A stretch of DNA of 64,000 nt from Brachybacterium endophyticum (GCF_003130585.1 NZ_QFKX01000001.1:558001-622000), one strand, 5' to 3'; counted from the stretch's first letter, positions 50,862 to 61,442 are shown. Program-made: numbers and translations. The notes: generated by a model not told the origin, from the sequence alone.

Positions 50862-50867
50862 TAGGTT
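50862..50867 (+). promoter_or_regulatory. leaderless -10 element (TAGGTT)
   Basis: TAGGTT lies 6 bases before the GTG start of the GNAT gene. Confidence 0.5.
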
Positions 50868-50873
50868 GACCCG

Positions 50874-51353
50874 GTGATCAGCGCGCGACGACTCGGGCCC
50901 GAGGACTGGGAGATCTGGCGGGGGCTGCGCCTGCGCGCGCTCGACCAGGCACCCGAGGCCTTCGGGACCACCCTGGAGGAGGCGGTCGGAGCCGACTCCC
51001 CGTCCCACTGGCGCGCCGCGCTCGAGGGGGCGATGACCGGCTTCGTCGTGGAGGACGACGGTGTGCCGGCCGCGATCGGGAGGCTCCTGATCGAGGTGGA
51101 CCCCGATGCTCCCGTGGAATTGATCTCGGTCTGGGTGGATCCCGCCCACCGGGGCCGCGGCCTCGGCCGGGCGCTGATCGCCGCGGCCCTCGACCACCTG
51201 GCCGCACGCCGCCCCGGCACCCGCCTGCGGCTCGCGGTCGTCGAGACCAACGCTCCCGCCCGCCGGCTCTACGAGTCCTGTGGGTTCGCGGTGATCGGAC
51301 CCAATCCGGAGGACGATGCCGAGCTGCTCATGGAGCACGCGGGCGCTCGGTAG
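50874..51353 (+). CDS. GNAT-family N-acetyltransferase
   Basis: A 159-residue single-domain acetyltransferase. The beta-4 strand and acetyl-CoA loop read ELISVWVDPAHRGRGLGRALI (Q/RxxGxG/A form), followed by the usual LAVVETNAPARRLYESCGFAVIGPN. The first helices (WEIWRGLRLRALDQAPEAFGTTLEE) match the group of GNATs that opens with a LRLxAL-APxAFGSTxxxE motif. The acceptor substrate is unknown. The GTG start is leaderless. Its TAG stop is the first half of the -10 element of the DUF5926 gene. Confidence 0.92.
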   Translation: MISARRLGPEDWEIWRGLRLRALDQAPEAFGTTLEEAVGADSPSHWRAALEGAMTGFVVEDDGVPAAIGRLLIEVDPDAPVELISVWVDPAHRGRGLGRALIAAALDHLAARRPGTRLRLAVVETNAPARRLYESCGFAVIGPNPEDDAELLMEHAGAR

Positions 51354-51356
51354 ACT
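51351..51356 (+). promoter_or_regulatory. leaderless -10 element (TAGACT) overlapping a stop codon
   Basis: TAGACT lies 7 bases before the ATG of the DUF5926 gene; its first three bases are the stop codon of the GNAT gene. Confidence 0.5.
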
Positions 51357-51363
51357 CCCCGCC

Positions 51364-52190
51364 ATGAGTTCTGCCCCGAACAACGACCTGGTCCTCCGGC
51401 CCTTCGAGGGGCTGCCGAACGAACAGGACCTGGTGGCGATGCGCCAGCTGATCCCCGCGGCGACCATCACCACGGCCACCACTGCCGAGCACGGCGGACA
51501 GAGGGTCACCCTCGCCACGATCCTGCCGATGAACTGGCCGGCGATCCGCCGGTCCGACGGCTCGGTCGTGGTGGGCCTGCAGGCGAGCGTGCCCGGTGGG
51601 GACCTCTCGCGGGCCTTCGGACAGGCGATCGTGCAGGCCCTCGCCGAGGAGCCCGGGTCGCCGGTGCCCGCGGTCGAGCTCGCCGCCGATTCCCCGCGGC
51701 TGCAGGACGTGCTCGAGGTGAGCGGCGGCCTCGACATCGAGGTCCACGACTCCTTCGAGTTCTGGGTGGACCCCGACGCGGACCGCACGCCCGAGGTCGA
51801 GGCGTCCCTGCGCGAGTCCAACGACAAGATCATGCCGACGGCCCCCGTCGAGGGTCTCGAGCACGCCTACTGGGTCGACGCCGGCCCCAAGGAGCACCTG
51901 CGCTGGGTCCTCGACGCCGATGAGGACCGGGTGATCGACGCCGTCGCCCGCCTGCACGCGCGCCGCGAGTCCGGCATCGCCGAGGGCACCAAGTACGTCG
52001 GCTCCTTCCGGGCCGAGGGGATGACGATCCCCGTCTGGGACCTGCCCTCGGGCTTCGGCGCCGAGGGCGTCGAGGAGCACGCGGAGGCCTTCCGGACCCG
52101 CTTCCTCGAGGCCCTGGAGACCACCGAGCCGCTGAGCGTGCTGGAGCGGCGCGCCCGCGGCGGCATCGTCGCCCGGCAGGTGACGCTGCG

Positions 52191-52194
<4 letters not shown>
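51364..52194 (+). CDS. DUF5926-type actinobacterial protein
   Basis: A 276-residue soluble protein matching, in my recognition, the actinobacterial DUF5926 family: LRPFEGLPNEQDLVAMRQLIPAATITT near the start, TLATILPMNWPAIRRSDGSVVVGLQ and TKYVGSFRAEGMTIPVWDLPSGFGAE. It is acidic, without a signal peptide or membrane segments, and has no motif that suggests a reaction. The ATG at 51364 follows TAGACT by 7 bases. Its stop overlaps the ATG of a glycosyltransferase gene by 4 bases, so both are made together; family function is unknown. Confidence 0.8.
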
Positions 52195-53891
<1,697 letters not shown>

Positions 53892-53898
53892 GACGTCG

Positions 53899-55965
53899 TC
53901 AGCCGCGCGCTGATCCCCGGGCGGCCGACGGCGATGGCTCCTCCGGTGCGGCCGGATCCGGCAGCATCGCCGTGATCAGCGCGAACGAGACCACCAGGGC
54001 GGCGAGCAGCAGCATCGCGCCGGTGTCGTTGGTGGCGTAGCCGATCCACGCGCCGATCCCGAGGGCGACCCGCACGGGACGTGCGACCGGGTGCTGCTCG
54101 TCGAAGGCAGCCAGGCGGTGCATCCCGGTGCGCTGCGGGATCAGCGAGCACACCCAGAGGACCATCGCGAGGACGAGCACGAACGCGAGCGGCCAGAACG
54201 TCGTCACCTGGTCGATGTTCTGCTGCAGCTTGCCGCCGACCACCGAGATCAGCTCCCCGGAGAGCACCTGGTCCACGAACCGACCCAGGTGCGAGCGCTG
54301 CTCGGGCGGGCGGGTCCAGTCGAGCAGCGAGACCCCGCCGACGATCACCACGGCGGCGACGGCGATGGTCAGCAGGTGCCAGGCGCGCACGCGGATCCCG
54401 CTCAGCATCAGGGCGAGCACCCCGATCGAGGGGACCAGCACGAACACGCTGCCGAAGTCCGCGCCCATCGTCGGCGCGGCGCTCACTGCCATCACCATCA
54501 CACCGATGCCGATCACGGCCGGCACCCGGTGGCGGGGCCGGCGCAGGCGCGCGCACAGGGCGAGGAGAGCGATCATCGTGCCGGCCAGGACCATGCCCGA
54601 CAGGTGGTTGGAGAGTCCGTAGAAGCGTCCGCCGCGGATGGCCTGGGCGCCGAGTGGCGCACCCAGCTGCAGGTGGGAACCGGTCGCCACCTCCAGCAGC
54701 AGCACCAGGGCGAGCAGGGCGCCGGCCACCCCGGGCGGCCCGTAGCGCCGTCGCCGCCAGGGCCCCAGCAGCGTGATCGCGCTGAGCACCAGGGCGATGC
54801 CCCACACCACCGCGGTCAGGGCGAGGGCGGGATGATCGGCGCGCCACCAGGGGACCGCCCCTGCCAGGATCCCGGCAGCGGGACCCAGCGGCAGGCATGC
54901 CAGAGCCGCGCGCGAGAAGGTGGCCGGGGTGCGGCGTCGGGCGAGGGAGGGCAGGAGCAGGACGAGCATGCCGAGCACGGGCAGCACGAGCCAGGAGCCG
55001 AGCGCCCAGAAACTCGCGCCGTCGACCTGGGCGTTCGCGGCCGAGCGGTCCGTCGCGAGCTGCACCCCCGAGGTGCCCTTCGCGACCTCGGCGCCCGAGG
55101 ACGAGTCGGAAGAGGTGGTGGCGTCGGTGGAGGTGCCCTCGAGGACCTGCCCCGGCAGCCCCGAGGGGACGTCCTCGCCGTGGCTCGCGAGAACCGTCGG
55201 GACGATGTCGGTCAGCAGCACGACGCCCTCTTGGTGGGTGGACCCACTGGTCAGGGAGCCGCTGGCGAATCCGGAATCCATCACGACCTGCAACCGGCCG
55301 GGCCCCGGCGCCTCCGCGCGACCCTCCTCGACGGCCGGGGAGTCGGCGGGGTCGTAGGGCGCGACCGAGACCAGGAGCACCCGGCTCATCCTCGGGGAGT
55401 CGCAGCCGCCCTCGTCCGCGACCAGGTCACCGACCCGCTGATCGAGCTCGGCGAGCGCCTCCCCGCGCGCCGAGGAGGGGTCCACCGGATCCTCGTCGGC
55501 CCCGCGAGGTGGCAGCGCCCCGAGGTCCGCGACCTCCACACGGTCGGTGGATCCGGAGGGCCCGCCCGCTGTCGAGAGCAGATCCTTCGCCGGCTGCGGG
55601 GAGCGTGAGGCCGCGTGCGACTGGCTCGCGAGCCCGAGATAGCCGCTGTGCAGGGTCTCCATGCCCTGGCGCTTCGTGGGGGTCAGCGGGGTCATCGAGG
55701 AGATGCTCATCGCGGCGGTGCCGGACCGTTCGGCGAGGCATTGCAGGTGCGGCGTCTGCTCGCTGATGTCCTCCCAGGTCAGGCCCGCGATCGCGATCAC
55801 CAGGCCGACCGGCTCCTTCGAGGGCCCCCGAGCGGGCTCGTCGGCGCGCGCGCCGGCAGGAGCCACCATCAGCGCGAGCAGGGTGACCACGAACGCGAGC
55901 ACGAGGAGCCGTGACCTCACGGCGCGCACGGCGGACGTTCGAGGGGACGTCGGTGCGGGGATCAC
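53899..55965 (-). CDS. exported polytopic membrane protein with phosphatase-like ectodomain
   Basis: A 688-residue protein. After a signal or anchor helix (LLVLAFVVTLLALMVAPAG), about 300 residues form an outside domain starting VGLVIAIAGLTWEDISEQTPHLQ, with LLTDIVPTVLASHG later. These strings resemble the core strand and DxxPTxL motif of alkaline-phosphatase-superfamily membrane proteins, but metal ligands are not obvious. Then follow about 10 transmembrane helices, including GGRFYGLSNHLSGMVLAG and IGYATNDTGAMLLLAAL. The role is unknown; cell-envelope work is a guess from topology. Its GTG start is 6 bases after TAGGAT. It converges on the glycosyltransferase gene, 7 bases apart. Confidence 0.78.
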   Translation of the reverse strand: MIPAPTSPRTSAVRAVRSRLLVLAFVVTLLALMVAPAGARADEPARGPSKEPVGLVIAIAGLTWEDISEQTPHLQCLAERSGTAAMSISSMTPLTPTKRQGMETLHSGYLGLASQSHAASRSPQPAKDLLSTAGGPSGSTDRVEVADLGALPPRGADEDPVDPSSARGEALAELDQRVGDLVADEGGCDSPRMSRVLLVSVAPYDPADSPAVEEGRAEAPGPGRLQVVMDSGFASGSLTSGSTHQEGVVLLTDIVPTVLASHGEDVPSGLPGQVLEGTSTDATTSSDSSSGAEVAKGTSGVQLATDRSAANAQVDGASFWALGSWLVLPVLGMLVLLLPSLARRRTPATFSRAALACLPLGPAAGILAGAVPWWRADHPALALTAVVWGIALVLSAITLLGPWRRRRYGPPGVAGALLALVLLLEVATGSHLQLGAPLGAQAIRGGRFYGLSNHLSGMVLAGTMIALLALCARLRRPRHRVPAVIGIGVMVMAVSAAPTMGADFGSVFVLVPSIGVLALMLSGIRVRAWHLLTIAVAAVVIVGGVSLLDWTRPPEQRSHLGRFVDQVLSGELISVVGGKLQQNIDQVTTFWPLAFVLVLAMVLWVCSLIPQRTGMHRLAAFDEQHPVARPVRVALGIGAWIGYATNDTGAMLLLAALVVSFALITAMLPDPAAPEEPSPSAARGSARG

Positions 55966-55971
55966 CCGTCA

Positions 55972-56020
55972 ATCCTAGGAGAGGGGAGGTGAGCCCCCGG
56001 TGTGTCCGGGCCGGTACGGT
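55972..56020. promoter_or_regulatory. divergent leaderless promoter pair
   Basis: Minus-strand TAGGAT (55977-55972) lies 6 bases before the GTG of the membrane protein, and plus-strand TACGGT (56015-56020) lies 6 bases before the GTG of the GNAT gene. The 61 bases between the two start codons hold nothing else obvious. Confidence 0.45.
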
Positions 56021-56026
56021 CGGTCC

Positions 56027-56590
56027 GTGCACCTCGTCCCCCTCGAATCCCGTCACGCCGAGGCGATCCTCGCGGGACAGGACGACGCGCTCGCCCGGGA
56101 GGTCTTCGGTCGGCGCTGGGAGCGCGGTGCCCTGATCGCCTTCCTGCACCGGGTCGAGAACTGGACCGCCGACGGGCCCTTGCGGGAGTTCGCCGCGGAG
56201 GATGCCGCCGGAGGGGGTTCGACGGGTGGGCTCGTCGGCGGGGGAGGGCTCCACCTCGTCGGCCACGGCCTCGAGCGGGGGCAGGCGGAGCTCACCTACT
56301 GGGTCCTGCCACCGCATCGGGGGCGCGGGCTCGGCACGGAGATCGCGCGCTCGCTGGTGGCACATGCCGCGAGGGAGCCCCGCATCGCCGAGGCCGTCCT
56401 GCGGATCGCGCCGGAGAACCACGCCTCCCAGGCGGTGGCTCGCGCACTCGGTGCAAGGTGCACGGAGCCCCCCGAACGCCACCCGGCCGACGTCGCTCGC
56501 ACCGTCGAGCGCTGGGTGCTGAGCACACCGCTCCCACCAGGCGGGGTGGTGCCGAGCGGGACAGCCTCCGGCCACCGGGCCGCCCACTAG
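56027..56590 (+). CDS. GNAT-family N-acetyltransferase (RimJ/RimL-like)
   Basis: A 187-residue acetyltransferase. It opens with LVPLESRHAEAILAGQDDALAREVFG, a RimJ/RimL-like start, and the acetyl-CoA site is ELTYWVLPPHRGRGLGTEIARSLVAHA, followed by APENHASQAVARALGARCTE. A Gly/Ser-rich loop with GGGSTGGLVGGGG interrupts the sheet. The last 25 residues are low in complexity. GTG at 56027 is preferred because TACGGT stands 6 bases upstream; a frame start 27 bases earlier precedes that element. Its TAG stop is shared with the -10 of the next gene. Confidence 0.88.
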   Translation: MHLVPLESRHAEAILAGQDDALAREVFGRRWERGALIAFLHRVENWTADGPLREFAAEDAAGGGSTGGLVGGGGLHLVGHGLERGQAELTYWVLPPHRGRGLGTEIARSLVAHAAREPRIAEAVLRIAPENHASQAVARALGARCTEPPERHPADVARTVERWVLSTPLPPGGVVPSGTASGHRAAH

Positions 56591-56593
56591 TGT
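56588..56593 (+). promoter_or_regulatory. leaderless -10 element (TAGTGT) overlapping a stop codon
   Basis: TAGTGT lies 6 bases before the ATG of the second GNAT gene, and its TAG is the stop codon of the first. Confidence 0.5.
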
Positions 56594-56599
56594 GAGGCG

Positions 56600-57157
56600 A
56601 TGATCCGGCTGACAGCCCCTGACCCTGCTCGCTTCGAGGCCTGGCGCGACTGCCTGCTCGACTTCGCGGGCGGCCCCGTCGACGGCTCCGGATACATCGC
56701 AGGGCAGGTCCCGGAGCCCACCCGGGACGAGTTCGTGCGGTACCTCTCCGCGAGGTCCGGCGAGGAGGACCCCTCGGTGCCGCTCCCACCCGGGCGCGTG
56801 CGCTGCTCGAACCGGTGGATCATCGAGGACTCCTGGGAGGACGGCGGCCCGGTGCTCGGGTTCCTCTCCATCCGACACGTGCTCAACGACTTCCTGCTCC
56901 GTCTGGGTGGCCATATCGGCTACTCCGTGCGACCCTCACAGCGCCGCAAGGGCATCGCCTCCGGCGCGCTGACGGCCGGACTGCAGGAGGCCCGCGAGCG
57001 GGGGATCGATCCGGTGCTCGTCACCTGCGAGGAGGGCAATCTGGCCTCTCGCCTCACGATCGAGCATCGCGGCGGACAGTACGAGAACTCGATCGAGGAC
57101 CATCGCCGGTACTGGTTCGGTGCGCCTCCGTGGCCGAGCGACGTGGGCATGGGCTGA
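56600..57157 (+). CDS. GNAT-family N-acetyltransferase
   Basis: A 185-residue protein. The acetyl-CoA region is GGHIGYSVRPSQRRKGIASGALTAGLQEARERGIDPVLVTCEEGNLASRLTIE, matching the YjdJ-like branch of GNATs in which VRPSxRxxGxA precedes CxxxNxAS. The early part has a Trp-rich helix (FEAWRDCLLDFAGGPVDGSGY) typical of that branch. The end DHRRYWF is also common in it. It was not derived from the preceding GNAT, since the two share little sequence. The acceptor is unknown. Confidence 0.9.
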   Translation: MIRLTAPDPARFEAWRDCLLDFAGGPVDGSGYIAGQVPEPTRDEFVRYLSARSGEEDPSVPLPPGRVRCSNRWIIEDSWEDGGPVLGFLSIRHVLNDFLLRLGGHIGYSVRPSQRRKGIASGALTAGLQEARERGIDPVLVTCEEGNLASRLTIEHRGGQYENSIEDHRRYWFGAPPWPSDVGMG

Positions 57158-57222
57158 GCCGCTCCGGCGGTGGACCGACCGGTTCCCCCTGGACCGACCG
57201 GCTCCGCACCGCGGCCTGCGGA

Positions 57223-57228
57223 TACCCT
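57223..57228 (+). promoter_or_regulatory. leaderless -10 element (TACCCT)
   Basis: TACCCT lies 6 bases before the ATG of pheA. Confidence 0.5.
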
Positions 57229-57234
57229 GCCTCC

Positions 57235-58194
57235 ATGCGCTTCGGATACCTCGGCCCCGAGACGACCTTCACCCATCAGGCGCTCCTGCAGGCCCTCGAG
57301 CAGGCGCCCGAGGAGCTCAGCGAGAACGCCGAGCTGGTGCCCTTCACCTCGGTCGCGACGGCGACCAATGCCCTGGTGGAGGGGGAGATCGATGCGATCA
57401 CCGCCCCGATCGAGAACTCCGTGGAGGGCGGCGTCTCCGGCACGCTCGACGTGCTCGCCTCCCACGACCGGATCACGATCGTCGCCGAGCAGATCGTGCC
57501 GATCACCTTCGTCCTGGCGGCCAAGAAGCCCATGGACCTGGCCGACGTGCGCGAGGTCGCCTCCCACACGCACGCGCAGGCGCAGGTCCAGGGATGGATC
57601 CGCGAGCACCTGCCCGACGTCGCCATCGAGCCGGCGTCCTCGACGGCCGGCGCCGCCAGCACGCTCGCCGAGGCCACCGAGGAGGAGGCCGCGGGACGCG
57701 CCGCGATCTGCTCCCCGCTCGCCGCCGAGCACTTCGGTCTCGAGGTGCTGGCGAGCGGCATCGAGGACACCGTGGGCGCCCAGACGCGCTTCGTGATCGT
57801 CACCCGCAATCATCGGATCCCCGCGCGCACGGGCGCCGACAAGACCACGCTCGTCGTCCATCTGCCGCACAACCGCTCGGGCGCGCTGCTGGAGATGCTC
57901 GAGCAGTTCAGCGCCAACGGGGTGAACCTCTCGCGGATCGAATCGCGCCCCATCGGCGACACCCTGGGCCGGTACTCGTTCTCGATCGACGCGGAGGGGC
58001 ACCTGGAGGATCGCCGGGTCGCGAGCGCTCTGCGGGGTCTGCATCGCATGTGCCCCAAGGTCATCTACCTGGGGTCCTATCCGCGCGCGGACCGCCTGCG
58101 CATAACGGTCGACGCCGCCACGGCCGACTCCTCCTACGACGACGCCAGCAGGTGGGTCGCCGACCTGGGACGGTTGATCAGCTCGCAGGAGTGA
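57235..58194 (+). CDS. pheA: prephenate dehydratase
   Basis: A 319-residue enzyme that converts prephenate to phenylpyruvate in phenylalanine synthesis. The catalytic PDT domain (1-185) shows FGYLGPETTFTHQAL, AITAPIENSVEGGVSGTLD and the TRF motif in VGAQTRFVIV. The C-terminal ACT domain carries the phenylalanine-binding sequences GALLEMLEQFSANGVNLSRIESRP, so feedback inhibition is expected. It is the monofunctional type with no chorismate mutase domain. The ATG follows TACCCT by 6 bases with no ribosome binding site. A tandem repeat array lies between it and the convergent lipid kinase. Confidence 0.96.
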   Translation: MRFGYLGPETTFTHQALLQALEQAPEELSENAELVPFTSVATATNALVEGEIDAITAPIENSVEGGVSGTLDVLASHDRITIVAEQIVPITFVLAAKKPMDLADVREVASHTHAQAQVQGWIREHLPDVAIEPASSTAGAASTLAEATEEEAAGRAAICSPLAAEHFGLEVLASGIEDTVGAQTRFVIVTRNHRIPARTGADKTTLVVHLPHNRSGALLEMLEQFSANGVNLSRIESRPIGDTLGRYSFSIDAEGHLEDRRVASALRGLHRMCPKVIYLGSYPRADRLRITVDAATADSSYDDASRWVADLGRLISSQE

Positions 58195-58220
58195 GCGCGG
58201 CGTTCCGGCTCAGATGTGAA

Positions 58221-58318
58221 CCCGCGGGCGCCGGCCCGCGAGTGCCGCCCCGCAGGCGTCGACCCACAGGCGCCGCCCCGCAGGCATCGACCCGCGGGCG
58301 CCGACCCGGGGGACGGCC
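58221..58318. repeat. seven tandem 14-bp repeats between pheA and lipid kinase gene
   Basis: Seven units of exactly 14 bases with consensus CCCGCRGGCGCCGM follow each other without gaps; the last unit is the most degenerate. The array lies between two convergent genes, 27 bases after the pheA stop and 7 bases before the kinase stop. Each unit contains palindromic pieces such as GGCGCC, so the RNA could form hairpins and act as a shared terminator. No spacers exist, so it is not a CRISPR array. Confidence 0.85.
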
Positions 58319-58324
58319 TGACCC

Positions 58325-59527
58325 TCAGGACTTCTCCGCGGCGCCCTGCTGGGTCTGGGTCTCGACGGGGTCGGAGCCGGAGACGTGCGGGCCGATCCGT
58401 GCTGCCTCGTCGTCGCTGGCGCGGTCCTCGGGACGGGCGGGCGTGCGCATCATCAGGGCGCCGGGGTCGACCTCGGCGAGCAGGTGGGTGGCCCGGCCCT
58501 CGGTGTCGCCGTCGAGCTGCACCGGCTGGGGCTTCGAGGTCACCAGTCGCACGCTGGTCGTGAGCGCCTGCTCCATCGTGGACAGCTGCGGCCGCGGGTT
58601 CACCGCCGGACGCACGAGCCGGGCGATGATCTGGCTGAGTCCGGCGGCGCCGCGCCAGGAGAGCACGAGCACGTCGAGCCGGTGGTTGTCGGAGACGGCG
58701 TCGGGCATGAGCGTGATCCCGCCGGGGAGGCGGCCCACGTTCCCGATCAGCACCGTGCGCGCCTCCATGTCGGCCTGGCGACCGGAGGGGAGGGAGACGC
58801 TCACCTCGAAGGCGCGCCCGGTGATCTTGTTCAGCCCCGCCACCACGTAGGCGGGCCAGCCGATCCGGCGCTTCATCTTCGCGTCGGTCGCGCCGATCAC
58901 CTCGGCGTCGGCGCCCACGCCGGCGATCACGAGGAAGGCGCGCTTCTCGGCGTTCTCCAGCGCGTCCTCGCCGTCGCCGATGCGCATCCAGCCCATGTCG
59001 ACGAGGCTGTCACGGCCGAGCAGGGCGACCCGCAGGGCCTTCTCGAGGTCGTCGAGCGGAAGGTCGAGATTCCGCGCGAGCAGGTTGCCGGTGCCCACGG
59101 GCAGGATCGCCATCCGGACACCGGTGTGGGCGAGCGCCGCGGCGACCTCCCGCACCGTCCCGTCACCGCCCGCCGCGATCACCAGGTCCGCGCCGTCCTC
59201 GAGGGCCTGTACCGCCTGCCCGTACCCGGGGTCCTCGCGCGTGGTGTCCAGGAAGTGGACCTCGATGCCCGCCAGACGGTCGGCCAGAGTGCGTACCCGC
59301 TCGCGGAAGAGTTCCGGATCATCGTGCTTGCTCGGGTTCATCACGACGGCGAGATGGGAGAACAGGGGGCCTTCGTCGACCTCTCCGAGCCCCGTGCTCC
59401 GGCGTCGCGTGAGCTCGTCGACCGCTCGGCGCTGGGCCTTCACGTTCACGATCGCCACCACGAGCAGGACGACGACGATCAGGATGAGGGCGATCGCGAT
59501 GATCGCGAGCACAGCGGTCAGATCCAT
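58325..59527 (-). CDS. diacylglycerol/lipid kinase (DgkB/YegS type)
   Basis: A 400-residue protein. One N-terminal transmembrane helix (AVLAIIAIALILIVVVLLVVAIV) is followed by the catalytic domain with VVMNPSKHDD, the nucleotide loop LVIAAGGDGTVREVAAAL (GGDGT) and ILPVGTGNLLARNLDLPLD, all intact. The C-terminal sandwich holds the QLDGDTEG motif. It phosphorylates a diacylglycerol-like lipid or a related sphingosine-type substrate at the membrane; the membrane anchor at the N-terminus is common in actinobacterial members. The last 50 residues are polar. The ATG is 6 bases after TAGTCT on the minus strand. Confidence 0.92.
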   Translation of the reverse strand: MDLTAVLAIIAIALILIVVVLLVVAIVNVKAQRRAVDELTRRRSTGLGEVDEGPLFSHLAVVMNPSKHDDPELFRERVRTLADRLAGIEVHFLDTTREDPGYGQAVQALEDGADLVIAAGGDGTVREVAAALAHTGVRMAILPVGTGNLLARNLDLPLDDLEKALRVALLGRDSLVDMGWMRIGDGEDALENAEKRAFLVIAGVGADAEVIGATDAKMKRRIGWPAYVVAGLNKITGRAFEVSVSLPSGRQADMEARTVLIGNVGRLPGGITLMPDAVSDNHRLDVLVLSWRGAAGLSQIIARLVRPAVNPRPQLSTMEQALTTSVRLVTSKPQPVQLDGDTEGRATHLLAEVDPGALMMRTPARPEDRASDDEAARIGPHVSGSDPVETQTQQGAAEKS

Positions 59528-59533
59528 GGTCAG

Positions 59534-59539
59534 AGACTA
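59534..59539 (-). promoter_or_regulatory. leaderless -10 element (TAGTCT)
   Basis: On the minus strand TAGTCT lies 6 bases before the ATG of the lipid kinase gene. Confidence 0.5.
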
Positions 59540-59601
59540 CTGGGCACTCCTCGGGACCCGGGCACGCAGGAGCGGCTGGTGAGGGATGTGACCCACCCGG
59601 G

Positions 59602-61116
59602 TCAGCCGCCGTCGGCGCCGTCGACGCCGCTCGTCCCGTCGGAATCCTTCCGGTCGCCGATGTCGGATCGGGCCCGAGGTCTGCGCAGCGGCGGGGCGGT
59701 GCTGGTGTACGTGCGCCCGCTGGGTGTCGTCAGGGCGAGCGACCTGTCCGCAGCCGGCGCACGGCCGGATCTCGTCACCCTGGCCGTCCAGCCCGGGACC
59801 TCCATCAGGTAGTTGCAGGCCTCGCAGCGTCCGGTGCCGTTGTCCGTGGTCGTGGCGCCGCCGTCGGCATGCCTCTCGACGTGGTCGAGGTGGCGGATCC
59901 TCGCCCCGCACCACGGGGTGCGACAGCGCTGGTCGGCGAGGCGGATGAAGCGGCGGTCCTGGCCGGTGAAGCGACGGCGCCGGGCATCGGCATCCGTCAG
60001 CTGCCCGATGACCGGATCGGTGTACAGACGGCGGACGAAGCGTCGGCCGGGGCCGTCACTGTCGGCGCGGCCATCGCCGGACTCCTGGGCATCACCGCCC
60101 AGGGCGAGCCTTCGCGCGATCTCGGCGGGCACCGGAGTCCCCTCGATCCAGGCCGCCTCGCGCCCGTCGCCGAGCAGGGCCTCGTCGGTCATCAGCAGCT
60201 GGATCTCGACGTCCACCTCGTCGGCCGCGTTGAGTCCGGTGACCCGGGAGAAGAGCGCCTCGGTCATGTGCCGACCGCGGCCGCCTGCCTCACCTCTCGC
60301 ACGCGCGGAGCTCGCCGCGTCGTCGAGCGCCTTGTACACCGCGATCCCCTCGACCATCGGCATCAGCGCACTGAGGTGCACCATCGCATCGGATGCGGGG
60401 CGGATCGTGACGCGGCTGTCCGCTGCCTCGTGCTCGTGGCGCGCGAGGGCGGCACGCTGGTCGATCTCGTCGGCGCGGGCCCTGGCCAGGGCTCCTGCGC
60501 GCGGGGGCGAGAGGGTGGGCAGCTGTTCGGCGATGTCACGGTCGACCTGCGCTCGGTCCTCGTCATCGAGGCAGAGCGCCGCCTTGGCCACCTCGTCGGC
60601 CGTCCAGGAGCTGATCTCGCCGCGAGCCAGCAGGTCGAGGGTCGAGGGCATCGAGTCCACCACGACCCGTTCGAGGGCGAGCTTGTTCGCCGTGCGGGCG
60701 GGGGAGGAACGGCGGGCCAGGGCGATCTCCTGGGGCACGCCCTTTCCGAGGTCCTGACGCGGAATGCCGGCCGCCCGCTGCTGGGCGATCCTGGCCTCAC
60801 GGAAAGCGACCGACGCCCGCATCTGGGTGGCGCCGGTGAGCGCGAGGATCCGTTCGCTCGTCTCGATCGTCCCGAGCAGCGCGTCGAGATCGGCGGGCTG
60901 CTGCGACGCGGGATCCGCGAGGGAGGTGTACGCCTCCTCGATCAGAGCGTGCGCCCGCGCGAGCTTCTGCTGCGGATCCTCTGCGACCTCCGGAGCGGCC
61001 GGCAGCGCGAACGACGGGGCCGACATGTGGTCGAGCGCGGCGAACTCCGCTTCCTGCCCGGACGCCGCCGCCCGGTGTGCTGTCGTGTGATCACGATGCG
61101 CCGCCTGTGCGCTCAT
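59602..61116 (-). CDS. DUF222/13E12-type HNH endonuclease (second copy)
   Basis: A 504-residue member of the same family as the protein at 19-20.8 kb, but not a recent duplicate, as the sequences differ widely. The DUF222 helical part includes [16 protein letters not shown] and [19 protein letters not shown]. The HNH motif near residues 395-440 has [24 protein letters not shown] and GRCEACNYL, giving the Cys pair, the His and the final Asn; the usual last His is replaced in CNYL. ATG at 61116 is preferred, with GGAGG 8 bases upstream. A TTCTCCACA box lies 104 bases before the start. Confidence 0.87.
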   Translation of the reverse strand: MSAQAAHRDHTTAHRAAASGQEAEFAALDHMSAPSFALPAAPEVAEDPQQKLARAHALIEEAYTSLADPASQQPADLDALLGTIETSERILALTGATQMRASVAFREARIAQQRAAGIPRQDLGKGVPQEIALARRSSPARTANKLALERVVVDSMPSTLDLLARGEISSWTADEVAKAALCLDDEDRAQVDRDIAEQLPTLSPPRAGALARARADEIDQRAALARHEHEAADSRVTIRPASDAMVHLSALMPMVEGIAVYKALDDAASSARARGEAGGRGRHMTEALFSRVTGLNAADEVDVEIQLLMTDEALLGDGREAAWIEGTPVPAEIARRLALGGDAQESGDGRADSDGPGRRFVRRLYTDPVIGQLTDADARRRRFTGQDRRFIRLADQRCRTPWCGARIRHLDHVERHADGGATTTDNGTGRCEACNYLMEVPGWTARVTRSGRAPAADRSLALTTPSGRTYTSTAPPLRRPRARSDIGDRKDSDGTSGVDGADGG

Positions 61117-61220
61117 CCCGGTCACCTCCGCCCGTCCAGATCCGGTCTTCACCTGCGTTTCTCTTCGTCGCCACCCACGTTAGGGCGCCGCGGCGAGCGG
61201 TGGGACGACTGCCCGCCGGA

Positions 61221-61229
61221 TGTGGAGAA
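61221..61229 (-). promoter_or_regulatory. TTCTCCACA box upstream of the second HNH gene
   Basis: One base different from the TTATCCACA box upstream of the first DUF222/HNH gene, in the same orientation relative to its gene and at nearly the same distance from the start. Confidence 0.45.
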
Positions 61230-61278
61230 CCCGGCTGGGGGAGGACCCGCGCGGATACGGACACTGACGAGACCCCGG

Positions 61279-61332
61279 AACTCGAACCTGAACCCGGACG
61301 CGAACCCGAACACGAACCCGAACCCGGACACA
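61279..61332. repeat. imperfect GAACCC/GAACCT repeat tract
   Basis: About eight partly degenerate hexamers of the GAACCN/GGACNC type lie in line. On the minus strand this reads as GGGTTC repeats. Similar to the CCGGAG run in the glycosyltransferase gene, it looks like product of slippage, here in noncoding DNA upstream of serS. Confidence 0.6.
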
Positions 61333-61430
61333 CCTGGCATCCCCCTTTCCCAGCCCGATCACCGCCTCCGATCACGCCGTCCTCCCCACCCCGTCGTCCC
61401 CACCCCGTCAGATCACCCCGCCGCCCCCGG

Positions 61431-61436
61431 TACGCT
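61431..61436 (+). promoter_or_regulatory. leaderless -10 element (TACGCT)
   Basis: TACGCT lies 6 bases before the serS ATG. GGAGG lies between them but only 1 base from the ATG, too close to work as a ribosome binding site. Confidence 0.5.
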
Positions 61437-61442
61437 GGAGGC

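Larger units (their letters stand above)
50544..50873. other. 330-bp gap between lrp and GNAT genes
   Basis: No normal gene is seen. The gap holds, from left to right, the lrp hairpin, the three-way-junction element, a short hairpin, the minus-strand 12-codon ORF with its ribosome binding site and promoter, and the leaderless promoter of the GNAT gene. Longer frames through this gap lack third-position codon bias typical of the neighbours. Confidence 0.5.
61117..61442. other. 326-bp region between the HNH gene and serS
   Basis: It holds the promoter region of the HNH gene on the minus strand with the TTCTCCACA box (61229-61221), a GAACCC-rich repeat tract (61279-61332) and the leaderless serS promoter. 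I see no coding sequence with a ribosome binding site; a few alternative starts of the HNH gene lie at 61117-61152. Confidence 0.5.

Noticed and set aside
56027-57157. The two adjacent GNAT genes as a tandem duplication
   Set aside because: They belong to different GNAT branches and share no more than the acetyl-CoA loop.
58221-58318. CRISPR array
   Set aside because: The 14-base units follow each other with no spacers, and no cas genes are present.
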